Below are positions 16,899 through 26,075 of a stretch of 45,334 nt of DNA, piece by piece (position 1 is the first letter of the stretch; every line of letters begins with the position of its first letter). The notes beneath the pieces were generated by a model that saw nothing but the letters and a program-made list of their open reading frames with translations, had not been told where the DNA came from and searched no databases. Source of the stretch: Alphaproteobacteria bacterium (GTDB taxonomy: Bacteria > Pseudomonadota > Alphaproteobacteria > Rhizobiales > Rhizobiaceae); assembly GCA_024280375.1 (NCBI GenBank), contig JAJRQF010000052.1, positions 1 through 45,334 on the forward strand, in the 5' to 3' direction. The translations under genes and the position numbers were made by a program.

Positions 16899-17267
16899 TT
16901 AATCGCTGTCGCCGTCGTTACCTTCGCCATCACTGCCTTCGCCGTCGCCATCATTGCCGTCGCTGTCGCCGTCATTGCCGTCGTCACTTCCGTGACCTTC
17001 GCCATCGTCGCCGTCGCTGTCGCCTCTGCCATCATTGTCGCTGTCATTGTGAGAACCGCCCTTGCGGCCTTTGTCGTCATCTTCGTTGTGGCCAGGTGCT
17101 CCGTCACGGTCAGTCTTGACCGCTGCAGCAAGCTGTTCGCCAGCATAAGCAGGCTTGGCATCTGGTGTGAAACCTGCATTAGTATTCAACGCTGCATATG
17201 CGGCTGATGAAAGTAATGCGATTGAAAGAACTGCAGATACTGCTACTGTTTTGAGAGGATGTTTCAT
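16899..17267 (-). CDS. Secreted Asp/Gly/Ser-rich acidic protein
   Basis: No family recognised. The 122-residue product starts with a good signal peptide (MKHPLKTVAVSAVLSIALL, cleavage near SSAAYA). A short ordered stretch follows (about residues 25-55), then a tail of about 65 residues made almost only of Asp, Gly, Ser, Asn and Glu in DGDSDGND-like units. Such tails can bind calcium or other divalent cations, but they lack the spacing of true EF-hands or RTX repeats. It is transcribed away from the PepSY gene across a 148-base gap, suggesting shared control by the neighbouring two-component system. Codon repetition in the tail makes it prone to length changes. Confidence 0.7.
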   Translation of the reverse strand: MKHPLKTVAVSAVLSIALLSSAAYAALNTNAGFTPDAKPAYAGEQLAAAVKTDRDGAPGHNEDDDKGRKGGSHNDSDNDGRGDSDGDDGEGHGSDDGNDGDSDGNDGDGEGSDGEGNDGDSD

Positions 17268-17415
17268 GGGATAGTTTCCTTAGTGTTTAGTTTAAATGTT
17301 GTGGCCATTTGCAGGCCGTTTCGTATTCGATAAAAAGGTTTTAGCACTTGTCGACTGACTGAAAGATGATGATCATTGTCAGTAAATTGTAAGGTTCGTC
17401 GTGATACGGGGCCGC

Positions 17416-17961
17416 ATGTATAGAATTTTTGCTTTATTATTATTACTGCTTACGCTTCCTTATGTTGCGGTCATAAGCAATGTGGGGATTTCTCATGCTT
17501 ATGCAGATAGCGATGGGGACTCCGGGGGAGATTCCGGTGGTGATAGTGATTCGGATGGCGGTTCTGGCGATAGCGATTCAGAAGGTGGTGCTGGAAGCTC
17601 AGGCGATTCAGAAGGCAATGATGAAGATCATGATGATGACAGCGCAGATGATGATGGCAATCAGGAACGATCAAAAAATCGCGGGCTTAAGACATCAAAA
17701 GGAAAGTCTGGCCGATCTCACCAGAAATCAATTCGCAAAGCAGTGCAGCGAAACCAGATATTACCGCTAAATAAAATCAAGCGACGAATTGCCAAATATA
17801 CTAAGTCTGAAATAATCTCCATAGAACTTGAACACAAACGATTCGGTTGGGTATACGAGTTTAAGATCATTGACCGAAAGGGCCGACTGCTCGAAGTCTA
17901 CATGAATGCCACAACCGGCAAAGTGATCAAATCGAAGAACCGAGGGAAACGGGGAAAATAA
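17416..17961 (+). CDS. Secreted PepSY-domain protein with acidic repeat region
   Basis: A periplasmic protein with a signal peptide (MYRIFALLLLLLTLPYVA, cleavage near SHAYA). An acidic region of about 55 residues follows (DSGGDSGGDSDSDGGSG), then a basic linker and a C-terminal PepSY domain: IRRIAKYT-like KIKRRIAKYTKSEIISIELE, WVYEFKIID, LLEVYMNATTGKVIK. ATG 17416 gives 181 residues; a GTG at 17401 adds five. Its TAA is followed with no gap by the response-regulator ATG, so translation is coupled. Position and PepSY-type fold recall FeuN, the small periplasmic inhibitor of sensor FeuQ in Sinorhizobium; the acidic region is an addition and could sense cations. The role is inferred from context. 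Confidence 0.8.
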   Translation: MYRIFALLLLLLTLPYVAVISNVGISHAYADSDGDSGGDSGGDSDSDGGSGDSDSEGGAGSSGDSEGNDEDHDDDSADDDGNQERSKNRGLKTSKGKSGRSHQKSIRKAVQRNQILPLNKIKRRIAKYTKSEIISIELEHKRFGWVYEFKIIDRKGRLLEVYMNATTGKVIKSKNRGKRGK

Positions 17962-18630
17962 ATGCGGCTTTTGCTTGTTGAAGATGACCCGTTGATTTCT
18001 CGGGACGTGGCAGCTGTTCTATCCAAAAACGGATATTTGGTTGACACTGAAGCCAACGGTGAAGAAGCCTGGTTTAAGGGCGATGTCGAAGAATATGCCG
18101 TGGTCATACTCGATCTGGGCTTACCGGGCATGGATGGATTGTCAGTATTAAAGCGTTGGCGAGAAAATAACCGAAATTTTCCTGTTCTTATTTTAACCGC
18201 ACGCGGCAACTGGAGCGAGCGCGTTGAGGGCATTGATGCTGGGGCCGATGACTATTTGGTAAAACCTTTTCAAATGGAAGAACTTCTTGCCCGGTTAAGG
18301 GCAATTGTACGCCGCGCATCCGGGCAGGCATCACCCGTCATCACCGCTGGCAATATGAGACTTGATACAAGAACAAAATCTCTGACTGTCAACGGTTCTC
18401 CCGTTGAATTGTCGCCGATGGAGTATCGCTGTCTGCATTTTCTGGCTTTAAATCGAGACAAAGTCGTCTCGCAGATGGAACTGACAGAACAGCTTTATGC
18501 GCAAGATTTTGAGCGGGACAGTAACTCGGTTGAAGTGCTGATTGCTCGAATGCGCAGAAAACTGGGCAAGGGAATAATCAAAACCAAACGTGGATTCGGG
18601 TATACCCTCTCGGATGGAGATAACTCTTGA
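17962..18630 (+). CDS. OmpR-family response regulator, FeuP/PhoP-like
   Basis: A 222-residue transcription factor. The receiver domain has acidic residues E7-D9, phosphoacceptor D51 in VVILDLGLPGMDG, T79 and K101 (in DDYLVKPF). The C-terminal winged helix shows ELSPMEYRCLHFLALNRDKVVS and the recognition-helix region NSVEVLIARMRRKLG ending KTKRGFGYTL. TARGNWSERVEGIDAGADDY and RRASGQASPVI are close to FeuP of rhizobia as I recall it. Its TGA overlaps the TTG start of the sensor kinase. Targets are unknown; the divergent acidic-protein gene and its own operon are likely ones. Confidence 0.93.
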   Translation: MRLLLVEDDPLISRDVAAVLSKNGYLVDTEANGEEAWFKGDVEEYAVVILDLGLPGMDGLSVLKRWRENNRNFPVLILTARGNWSERVEGIDAGADDYLVKPFQMEELLARLRAIVRRASGQASPVITAGNMRLDTRTKSLTVNGSPVELSPMEYRCLHFLALNRDKVVSQMELTEQLYAQDFERDSNSVEVLIARMRRKLGKGIIKTKRGFGYTLSDGDNS

Positions 18631-19976
18631 ATTCTTTGAGAGTACGTTTTCTTTTAGTTTCTGCAATCAGTATCGCTTTGGCCCTCACGGCGGCCGGATT
18701 CATCATGATCCGATTGTTTGAGAAGAATTTAGAGCGCCGGGTAGAAACTGAATTGACCAATTTTGTCAACCAGATTGCTGCCGAGTTATCATTCGATAAA
18801 GATGGCCAGCTAACGCCGCCCAAGAACCTGCTGGATAGACGGTTTGACCTCGCCTATAGCGGATTATACTGGCAAATCGACGACACGACAAAAGAAAAGC
18901 AATTGCGTTCGAGATCACTATGGGATTATGCCTTGCCACTGCCAGACAATCCTCACGGGGCCGGAGAAATTCACCGGTATTTCATTGATGGCCCAGATGA
19001 CAGCACCGTTATTGTTGAGGAACGGGAACTAACAGTGGCATCACCTTTGGGTGTGCGCCCAATTCGAATTAGCGCCGGAATGGATTACAAGACAATTACC
19101 GAAGCACGCAGCGAGTTCGCACTTGATATGGTGCCTTTTCTGGTTGTTTTGGGCATTTTTCTGTTGATTGGCTCGGCCATTCAAATGACGCTGGGCTTAA
19201 AACCCCTAAAGAATATTCAAACCGGCCTTAATGCTGTTAGGGACCGGGAAAAATTGCGCCTGGATGGCGATTTTCCAGATGAAGTAAGGCCCCTTACCCA
19301 GGCAATTAATCAGCTGCTGGATTCTCAAGATGAGACCATATCACGGGCACGAAAACAGGCGGCAAATCTTGCTCATGGATTAAAAACACCGCTTACGGTT
19401 TTGACCAATGATGCTAAAAAAATTGAGGCCATGGGCCAAACCGAACTGGCGAAAGAATTGATGGACCTTGCCAGGACAATGCGCAGCCATGTCGATTATG
19501 AATTGGCTCGCAGCCGCATCACGCCTGAGCAAAACCAGCGCAAAAGCGATGGTTGTCCGCATGATATCGTTTTTGAAATCGTAAAAACATTGCAAAGGAT
19601 GCCAAATGGCGAATTAATTCAGTGGAATGTATCGGTTCCGAAAATGAGCACGGTTATGGTTGACCCGGATGATTTGAGAGAATTACTTGGCAATATCATT
19701 GAGAACGCGCTTAAATGGACAAACTCGATGATCGCGATTACGGGTAATGCCACGGCAAACCGCTTCACACTGATTATCGAGGACGATGGCGCGGGCCTGG
19801 ATCCGAAATTGATTGATTCAATCATGCTACGTGGCATTCGCCATGATCAAAAAATTCCCGGCACCGGTATTGGGTTATCGCTCGTTCAAGAAATTTGTGA
19901 AGTCTACAGCATCGACATGACGATCGAAAACCGGCAGTCAAATGGCCTGAGTGTAACGCTCGGCTTTGATGCATAG
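18627..19976 (+). CDS. Sensor histidine kinase, FeuQ/PhoQ-like
   Basis: A membrane sensor of 449 residues. It starts with TTG overlapping the regulator's TGA; GGAG stands seven bases upstream. Helix 1 covers about residues 8-28, a periplasmic sensor of roughly 135 residues follows (no motif recognised), and helix 2 is around 170-190. The dimerisation helix has H250 in ANLAHGLKTPLTVL. The ATP-binding domain shows the N box ELLGNIIENALKW, G1 DDGAGLDP and G2 GTGIGLSLV. The short H-box form AHGLKTPL is shared with PhoQ-type kinases. It presumably phosphorylates the adjacent regulator and is modulated by the PepSY protein. Confidence 0.92.
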   Translation: MNSLRVRFLLVSAISIALALTAAGFIMIRLFEKNLERRVETELTNFVNQIAAELSFDKDGQLTPPKNLLDRRFDLAYSGLYWQIDDTTKEKQLRSRSLWDYALPLPDNPHGAGEIHRYFIDGPDDSTVIVEERELTVASPLGVRPIRISAGMDYKTITEARSEFALDMVPFLVVLGIFLLIGSAIQMTLGLKPLKNIQTGLNAVRDREKLRLDGDFPDEVRPLTQAINQLLDSQDETISRARKQAANLAHGLKTPLTVLTNDAKKIEAMGQTELAKELMDLARTMRSHVDYELARSRITPEQNQRKSDGCPHDIVFEIVKTLQRMPNGELIQWNVSVPKMSTVMVDPDDLRELLGNIIENALKWTNSMIAITGNATANRFTLIIEDDGAGLDPKLIDSIMLRGIRHDQKIPGTGIGLSLVQEICEVYSIDMTIENRQSNGLSVTLGFDA

Positions 19977-20014
19977 TCGGCTATTGAGCGCCAATTCCTT
20001 AGAATACACGGCCT

Positions 20015-21400
20015 CTAATCCTGACGAATTCCATCAACAATTCGGTAACTTGGCTGGTACATCGTAACCAGCTCTTCTGCGGCTGTTGGGTGAACTGCCA
20101 TGGTTCGGTCGAAGTCAGCCTTGGTTGCGCCCATTTTCATCGGGATCGCCATTAGCTGCGCCATCTCACCGGCATCCGGCCCAAGCACATGCGCACCAAC
20201 AACCTTGTTGCTTTGGCTGTCGACAATCAGCTTCATCATGGTTTTCTCATCACGCCCGGAAAGTGTGTGTTTCATCGGGCGAAACACTGCCTTGAAAATA
20301 TCGAGATTACCAATTTTTTCAATGGCCTCCTCTTCGCTCACACCAACTGTGCCAATTTCTGGATGGGAAAATACAGCGGTTGCAATGATATCGTGATCAG
20401 GCATTTGGGGCTTGCCTAAAAACTCCGTGTCGATGAAACACATGGATTCGTGAATAGCCACCGGGGTGAGCGGAACCCGGTTTGAAACATCACCAACGGC
20501 CCAAATGTTTTCAGCGCTGGTCTTCGAATACTCGTCGACCACAATATGGCCGCTCCAATCGAGCTCAACACCGGCTTTTTCCAGCCCAAGTTCACCGGTC
20601 AGCGGCAATCGCCCAATTGCCAGCATAACCTGATCAGCGCTCAAAACTTCGCCGCCTGACAGCGTTACAATTAGCCGGCCATCGCCTTTTTCAACCTTTT
20701 CAAAGGTCTCGTTACATATTATGCGAACGCCCTTCTTTTCCATCTCCTGATGCAAATGCTGGCGCAAATCCATATCGAAGTGACGCAGAATTTCAGGGCC
20801 ACGGTAGACAATGGTGGTTTCAACACCGAGACCGGCAAACACGCCAGCAAATTCAACGGCAACATAACCGCCGCCGGAAATTACGATACTCTTTGGCAGC
20901 TGCTTGATGTGAAAAACCTCGTCTGAGGTAATGCACAATTCGTGTCCGGGAAGTTCCGGTTGTCTGTTTGGAGTTCCGCCAACAGCAATCAGAATTTTTT
21001 CTGCGGTGACCGTTCGATCTTCGGCCAGTAGACGCACTTCATTTGGCCCCTCAAGCACGGCACGAGAGTTGAAGATGTCTGCATTGGCATTGTCCAGCCC
21101 TTTGCGATAAAGCCCTTCCAGCCGCTCGATTTCACGATCCTTATTGGCAATCAGGGTCGGCCAGTCAAAGCTGGTTTCACCGACAGTCCAGCCAAAACCT
21201 TTGGCATCTTCAAAATGTTCTGCAAATGACGAGGCATAGACAAACAATTTTTTTGGCACGCAACCGCGGATTACACAGGTGCCGCCATAGCGATATTCTT
21301 CGGCGATACCAACCCGTTTGCCAAGGCCGGCAATCACCCGCCCTGCCCGCACACCGCCAGAGCCACCACCAATTACAAACAAATCATAATCATATGTCAT
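20015..21400 (-). CDS. gor: Glutathione-disulfide reductase
   Basis: An FAD enzyme of 461 residues that reduces oxidised glutathione with NADPH. FAD-binding GGGSGGVRAGRVIAG is at the N-terminus; the redox disulfide is C42-C47 in GGTCVIRGCVPKK. The NADPH fold is seen in SIVISGGGYVAVEFAGVFAGLG, and the second FAD motif in IWAVGDVSNRVPLTPVA. The C-terminal active-site base lies in MAVHPTAAEELVTM. It begins the gor/DUF2059/rpiA neighbourhood usual in Rhizobiales, here split by a MITE-like insertion upstream. Convergent with the sensor kinase gene, with 38 bases between stops. Confidence 0.95.
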   Translation of the reverse strand: MTYDYDLFVIGGGSGGVRAGRVIAGLGKRVGIAEEYRYGGTCVIRGCVPKKLFVYASSFAEHFEDAKGFGWTVGETSFDWPTLIANKDREIERLEGLYRKGLDNANADIFNSRAVLEGPNEVRLLAEDRTVTAEKILIAVGGTPNRQPELPGHELCITSDEVFHIKQLPKSIVISGGGYVAVEFAGVFAGLGVETTIVYRGPEILRHFDMDLRQHLHQEMEKKGVRIICNETFEKVEKGDGRLIVTLSGGEVLSADQVMLAIGRLPLTGELGLEKAGVELDWSGHIVVDEYSKTSAENIWAVGDVSNRVPLTPVAIHESMCFIDTEFLGKPQMPDHDIIATAVFSHPEIGTVGVSEEEAIEKIGNLDIFKAVFRPMKHTLSGRDEKTMMKLIVDSQSNKVVGAHVLGPDAGEMAQLMAIPMKMGATKADFDRTMAVHPTAAEELVTMYQPSYRIVDGIRQD

Positions 21401-21444
21401 AGAATTTTAGCCCCGGCATCGCCACACATCATTGAGCGCTTTAG

Positions 21445-21714
21445 TTAGGGTCAAGACCCATTAATGTCATCCATTCTGCGCCAGGTAATTTGCCTGCTGA
21501 ACAGAAGGAATATCGCAGGTAATATCAATATCATCAAGATATTACGACGTATTCAGCAGCCAAATTACCAGCGCCCGAAGGGTTTGGTAGAAAGCATCCG
21601 CCTGATCGCAACAAATGCTCGAAAAGATCCCGATCTGCCCTTGCGCTTTGTTACAACCATTCGAATACTTCTTTCCAAACAGAATTGTGTGAGATTAATG
21701 AGTCCTGACCCTAA
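21445..21714. mobile_element. MITE-like element with 21-bp terminal inverted repeats
   Basis: Left end TTAGGGTCAAGACCCATTAAT (21445-21465) and right end ATTAATGAGTCCTGACCCTAA (21694-21714) match at 19 of 21 positions as inverted repeats. Inside, a second long inverted repeat (21478-21502 with 21552-21574, GGTAATTTG and CTGCTGAA arms) makes a hairpin of about 97 bases. No transposase is recognisable in the 104-codon frame that crosses it. The element sits in the gor upstream region. A target duplication is not clear. The ends resemble those of DDE-transposase elements, but I cannot name the family. Confidence 0.75.
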
Positions 21715-21870
21715 GTGCTTCGCTATCTATCTGCAAGGGAGATTTCACGATGCCTGCAAACAACAATCGCTCAAATAAGAGTGAATGGCCGAATTCTACT
21801 TACTGCATCACAGCTATTGAAATGGGTAAGGTGTCTGGATCGCCCAATTATACATGACAACAAGCGCAAA

Positions 21871-22374
21871 TTAATTGATGCCCTTGTCCTTCATGGTTTT
21901 TTCAACGGCCAGGTTCAAATCACGAACGATACCGGCTCCCCAAATTTTTGACGCCTTGTTCAATTCACGGGTGATAACAGGCGCTTCTTTCAACAATTTT
22001 TGTCCGGCAGATGAGGAATAAAAATCCTGGATTTTCTTCAACTCTTCTTCGTTGAACACCCGCCCATAAATTACAGCTGACTCATTTTCCAAATCACCAC
22101 GGCGTGGTGCAAGTTTCAATGTTTCCTCATCAACAATTACTGAAACAATATCAGCAAGGTCGGGACGAGCAGCGATGATATCTGATTTAACCTTGTTGGA
22201 AATTGCAGGCAAAATACGGTCAAACTGGTCGGTTGCACCAGACGCTGCAAGGGCTGACTTTGAAGCTTTCAAATGTGATGGAGAAAGCTCCGCGGCATTA
22301 GCTTGTGCAATTCCAAGACTTCCCAACACTAAAATTGTCGCCAATGCCCCGGCAAATTTGATTGTATTTTTCAT
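21871..22374 (-). CDS. DUF2059 exported protein
   Basis: A periplasmic protein of 167 residues with a signal peptide cleaved near QANA (about residue 27). The C-terminal half matches DUF2059: ESAVIYGRVFNEEELKKIQDFYSSSAGQKLLKEAP, the FYSSSAGQK motif being typical. Function is unknown. It stands in the same direction as rpiA, 31 bases after its stop, so the two are probably cotranscribed; this pairing is standard in Rhizobiales, where gor normally follows. Confidence 0.88.
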   Translation of the reverse strand: MKNTIKFAGALATILVLGSLGIAQANAAELSPSHLKASKSALAASGATDQFDRILPAISNKVKSDIIAARPDLADIVSVIVDEETLKLAPRRGDLENESAVIYGRVFNEEELKKIQDFYSSSAGQKLLKEAPVITRELNKASKIWGAGIVRDLNLAVEKTMKDKGIN

Positions 22375-22405
22375 TTTAACTCCAAAGTTCCGAATTTAAA
22401 AACGC

Positions 22406-23098
22406 CTAGGTAGCGTTCAATATTTGAATTCCATTTGTTCCAGCCAGAATAGCAGTTTTAGCGATATTGATAAACAGGCCATGTTCCACAACGCCAGGAA
22501 TTTGCAACAAATCGTCTGATAACGCTTTTGGGTTGGGAATACGGCCAAAAGATGCATCCAGAATCAGATGACCTCCATCGGTAACAAATTCTTTCTCACC
22601 GTTTAATCTCAACACCACGTCGCCACTAAGATCAAGGGATCGCGTGACATTTTCAATCGCAATTTTTGTTGCAGCAAGGCCAAAAGAGTTTACCTCGATC
22701 GGCAGATCATAAGCACCCAATGTTTCGACCAATTTGCTTTCATCGGCAATCACCAGCATTGAAGCAGATGCTTTTGCAACAATCTTCTCTCTCAGCAGCG
22801 CACCGCCGCCGCCCTTAATCAGGTTTAATTCTCTATCGGTTTCGTCTGCTCCATCAATTGTCAAATCAAGAACGGGCGTTTCCTCAAGCGTTGTCAGCGG
22901 AACACCAAGCTCACGACAAAGAGCGGCAGTTCGTTCCGACGTCGGCACCCCGATAATCGACAATCCTGCATTTACTTTTTCAGCAAGCAGCTTGACGAAA
23001 GCATCGGCTGTTGAACCTGTACCAATGCCCAGTTTCATTCCATCTTGAACATAATCAAGAGCAACGCGTGCGGCTGCGGTTTTCAGATCATCGGACAT
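22406..23098 (-). CDS. rpiA: Ribose-5-phosphate isomerase A
   Basis: Interconverts ribose 5-phosphate and ribulose 5-phosphate in the non-oxidative pentose phosphate path. The 230-residue length is normal. Substrate and catalytic motifs are present: [13 protein letters not shown], the DGADE loop with catalytic Asp ([22 protein letters not shown]) and the REKIVAKAS segment with its Lys. The C-terminal [19 protein letters not shown] is typical. It is divergent from gph with about 200 bases between, the probable promoter region for both. Confidence 0.96.
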   Translation of the reverse strand: MSDDLKTAAARVALDYVQDGMKLGIGTGSTADAFVKLLAEKVNAGLSIIGVPTSERTAALCRELGVPLTTLEETPVLDLTIDGADETDRELNLIKGGGGALLREKIVAKASASMLVIADESKLVETLGAYDLPIEVNSFGLAATKIAIENVTRSLDLSGDVVLRLNGEKEFVTDGGHLILDASFGRIPNPKALSDDLLQIPGVVEHGLFINIAKTAILAGTNGIQILNAT

Positions 23099-23301
23099 TC
23101 AATATTTCTCGAACTCTTATAGGTGTATTCACATTGCGGATCATTGTTACCCTTTATTTTCAAAGGAAGAAACGGGATTTGAAAATTAGAGTAAACGTGG
23201 TAAAGGCGGATTTTTGGTGTATCGACTGCTATCATGAAGTCGGGACTGATGCCAGCTATTTGCTTGATCTTCGGGCGGACATAGATATTGGGCGACAGGT
23301 T

Positions 23302-23973
23302 ATGAATGATAATAAACGACCGGTTCTGGTCCTCGACCTTGATGGCACGCTGGTAAATACAAAGCCTGACCTGGTTGCAGCACTCAATGTGGCAATCGAA
23401 AGCGTTGGGCTTGCGCCTGTCCCTGATGAACTTATTGGGCATGGGGTCGGGCAAGGCGTGCGGGCGATGTTATCAAAATCGTTTAATCATTATGATGAGG
23501 CGCTATCAGAAGAGCTGCAGGACGAATTGTTTATAAAATTTGTGAACTATTACAGCAATAATATCGCAAATTTTTCAAAGCCATATTCAGGCGTTCAAAC
23601 CGCTCTGCGTACATTTAGCGACAGCGGATGGCATTTGGCGGTGTGTACCAATAAGCCTGAAAACATGGCAAAAGCGCTATTGAAAGCGCTTGACATGGAT
23701 GACCAGTTTGCAGCTATTTGCGGGCTGGATACTTTCCCTGTCAGCAAGCCACATGCGGACCACATTTTGAAAACCATATCTATGGCCGGTGGATGCGTGG
23801 AAGGTTCTGTTATGGTTGGCGATACCGCAACGGATGTCGATGCGGCAAAGAATTCCGGTATCCCTTCAATCGTGGTGGATTTTGGATATTCCCCAACGCC
23901 CGTTCAATCATTGGGGGCGAGCAAAATAATTTCAGGTTTTGACCAATTATGGGATGCGGTTGAGCAAATCTAA
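23302..23973 (+). CDS. gph: Phosphoglycolate phosphatase (HAD family)
   Basis: Dephosphorylates 2-phosphoglycolate from DNA repair or photorespiration-like reactions. The frame opens at 23011, but ATG 23302 begins MNDNKRPVLVLDLDGTLV, placing the HAD nucleophile D12 and acid D14 at the usual place; this gives 223 residues, the standard size. Motif 2 is in LAVCTNKPENMAKALL, motif 3 is the Lys near FPVSKPHADH, and motif 4 is VMVGDTATDVDAAKNSGI. HAD substrate specificity is not certain from motifs alone, though size, cap position and location beside rpiA agree with Gph. Confidence 0.87.
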   Translation: MNDNKRPVLVLDLDGTLVNTKPDLVAALNVAIESVGLAPVPDELIGHGVGQGVRAMLSKSFNHYDEALSEELQDELFIKFVNYYSNNIANFSKPYSGVQTALRTFSDSGWHLAVCTNKPENMAKALLKALDMDDQFAAICGLDTFPVSKPHADHILKTISMAGGCVEGSVMVGDTATDVDAAKNSGIPSIVVDFGYSPTPVQSLGASKIISGFDQLWDAVEQI

Positions 23974-24029
23974 ACCAGCTCAGACGACCGCGGTTCGGCG
24001 CATGAAATGACGCTCGTATTTGTTTCAAA

Positions 24030-24056
24030 TTGCCGCCCGGCAGGCCGGGCGGCCAA
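24030..24056. terminator. Strong GC hairpin between gph and the L,D-transpeptidase gene
   Basis: GCCGCCCGG (24032-24040) pairs perfectly with CCGGGCGGC (24045-24053) around a four-base loop. It lies between convergent genes and probably ends transcription from both sides, though flanking T-runs are short. Confidence 0.65.
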
Positions 24057-24065
24057 GCAATAAAG

Positions 24066-26075
24066 TCAGCTTTGAACGTCTACCCGCGCATTGGTGGTTT
24101 TCTTGATTGCTTTGAGCAGGTGTTTGTCGCGCCCATACATATCTGAATAGAACTGGACTTCACCAGCTTCGCTTGGCCAAGCGGTAAAGTAGGCCACATA
24201 AACAGGTACTTGCTCATTCAAAAACTGGGTATTGTTGCGTTTGGTGCTCAGGCGAGCCTTGATCGCAGCAATATTCGTACCCAGTACAGCTGCGGCCATT
24301 GCCCTTGGGCTTTTAAGTCTTACGCAACCATGGCTGAGAGCCCTTTTATTGCGTTTGAAAAGACTTTTTGCTGGCGTATCATGCATGTAAATATTGTGCT
24401 TGTTGGGGAATAGTATTTTTAATTCACCAAGTGCATTTTTGGGTCCGGGGGTCTGGCGTACATTATATCCAAAATTCGCCCCAACACTGTACCAATCTAC
24501 GCTGGCAGACGAAACCCTTCGCCCTGAACGGTTGGTCATTTCATAGCCGCGCTGGTCCAGATAGGATGGGTTTTTGCGCAATTTTGGCAACATTTCATTG
24601 ACCAGAATTGAGCGTGGAACGCCCCAATAAGGATTATAAACCACTTTCTCGATTTTATCGTAAAAGAAGTTGGTTTGGTTGGAACGCTTACCAACCACAA
24701 CCCGCATTGACAGCTCTTCGCGTCCACCAGATAAATAGGTCGCCCGATAGGCCGGTTGGTTGATAAACACGTGACGGTTGCCAAATTTTCGCGGGTGCCA
24801 ACGCAACCGCTCGATTGACACAATGATGCTGTTAATCTTGGTTGCAACCGGTGTATCACTCATTTTTGATACGGTTCTGCTGCCGATAATACCGTCTGGC
24901 TTCAATTTGTTTTCTTTCTGAAACCCTTTTACCAGCGCCACAAGATCTGGCGTATAGGTTTCAGTGCCGTCATAAAAATACAATTCAACAGCGTATTTTT
25001 TCAGCAATTCTTCCGAACCACGATGTTTAATGGCTTTGACGATGGTGGGAATTTCGACATGCGATTTGCCCGGCCGCACAAATGTATCAGGATCAACAAC
25101 AATTGCATCATCCACCGTTTGGCGAAGTTCTGCCAAAGTTCTCACGAATGTGGCAAATGCCGGATGCTCAGGATGAAGTGAAATCAGGTATTGAGCGGGC
25201 GCATCAAAGCTGGAATTATCCGGCAAGGAAGGTGTTATAGGAATATTTGCAGCATCAACGCTGGCTGTTTGGATGGAGCCTGCTACTTCTCGGGTGGAAA
25301 CCAGATTTTCCCGCACCCGGTTGCGAGAGGCATGCAATTTTGCCAGCACATCGGCCGGCTTCAACTTCTTTTTTGGGAAATCATGGTAACCGCTTAATTT
25401 ATTGGGATTTATCAAGCCGCCATTAGCATCAAGTGCATAGCGCACCGCGCGCAGCGACATCTTCATCTCAAACTTGATAAGCTTCGCAAGCACATCAGAA
25501 TACGGTTCTTCGGCGGGCGAAAACTCAGGTAATTTCACCAGGTAATCGTTATTTTGCAGACCATATTTCTCCGCTGAACCAAAGACCCCGATAACATCGG
25601 CCGCATCCACATTGGGTTTTAAATCTGTCACCCAGATAAATTCAGGATTCTCGCTGTAATGGGTGATAATTGCCTTGGCAATGTCTGCACGTGCACGCGT
25701 ATCGACACCATTTACAAATTGCAGTGCCTCGGCGAATACCATCCGGTTTTGATCGATTTCGCTGGTTTGCGGGCCGTAATATCCCAGACTGGGTGCCAGT
25801 TTTGCAAGGCTGGTAAAATTTGCCTTTTTCTGTGCTTTGGGACGATAGTTATAATATTGAGCGGTCTTGACCCGTGGTTTCTTTACAACCACGCGTGGTA
25901 GTTGTTGAGGTTGGGTTATTGGTTGCTCGCGCCGCAACCGGCGGTTTCGGCGATTGTTTCCGTTAAACAATAACTCAAATAGCGATTGTGCCTCGACATT
26001 TGGCACAGGTGCAGTAAATGACGCTGTGAGTGCCGCAAGCACTACCAGTATTGGTTTGTTAAAATAATTTTTCAT
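24066..26075 (-). CDS. L,D-transpeptidase with peptidoglycan-binding domain (YcbB/LdtD-like)
   Basis: A periplasmic enzyme forming 3-3 crosslinks in peptidoglycan. ATG 26075 gives 669 residues; a GTG at 26090 adds five. The signal peptide ends near PNVEA. After an Arg/Asn/Gln-rich stretch comes the large scaffold domain of the YcbB group (about residues 90-390), then a PG_binding_1 motif (LVALVKGFQKENKLKPDGIIG). The YkuD catalytic domain has PYWGVPRSILVNEMLPKL, NIYMHDTPAKSLF and SHGCVRL, with catalytic C584 and the usual His in MHDT. It ends in a basic tail. Very few such enzymes lack a lipid anchor; none is seen here. Confidence 0.9.
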   Translation of the reverse strand: MKNYFNKPILVVLAALTASFTAPVPNVEAQSLFELLFNGNNRRNRRLRREQPITQPQQLPRVVVKKPRVKTAQYYNYRPKAQKKANFTSLAKLAPSLGYYGPQTSEIDQNRMVFAEALQFVNGVDTRARADIAKAIITHYSENPEFIWVTDLKPNVDAADVIGVFGSAEKYGLQNNDYLVKLPEFSPAEEPYSDVLAKLIKFEMKMSLRAVRYALDANGGLINPNKLSGYHDFPKKKLKPADVLAKLHASRNRVRENLVSTREVAGSIQTASVDAANIPITPSLPDNSSFDAPAQYLISLHPEHPAFATFVRTLAELRQTVDDAIVVDPDTFVRPGKSHVEIPTIVKAIKHRGSEELLKKYAVELYFYDGTETYTPDLVALVKGFQKENKLKPDGIIGSRTVSKMSDTPVATKINSIIVSIERLRWHPRKFGNRHVFINQPAYRATYLSGGREELSMRVVVGKRSNQTNFFYDKIEKVVYNPYWGVPRSILVNEMLPKLRKNPSYLDQRGYEMTNRSGRRVSSASVDWYSVGANFGYNVRQTPGPKNALGELKILFPNKHNIYMHDTPAKSLFKRNKRALSHGCVRLKSPRAMAAAVLGTNIAAIKARLSTKRNNTQFLNEQVPVYVAYFTAWPSEAGEVQFYSDMYGRDKHLLKAIKKTTNARVDVQS

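Noticed and set aside
17471-17674. His-rich frame antisense to the acidic PepSY gene
   Set aside because: It is the antisense reading of the GAT/GAC-rich acidic repeat, not a metal-binding protein.
21464-21778. 104-codon frame across the MITE-like element
   Set aside because: Its codons run through the inverted-repeat arms and show no transposase or other motif; it is probably a chance frame.
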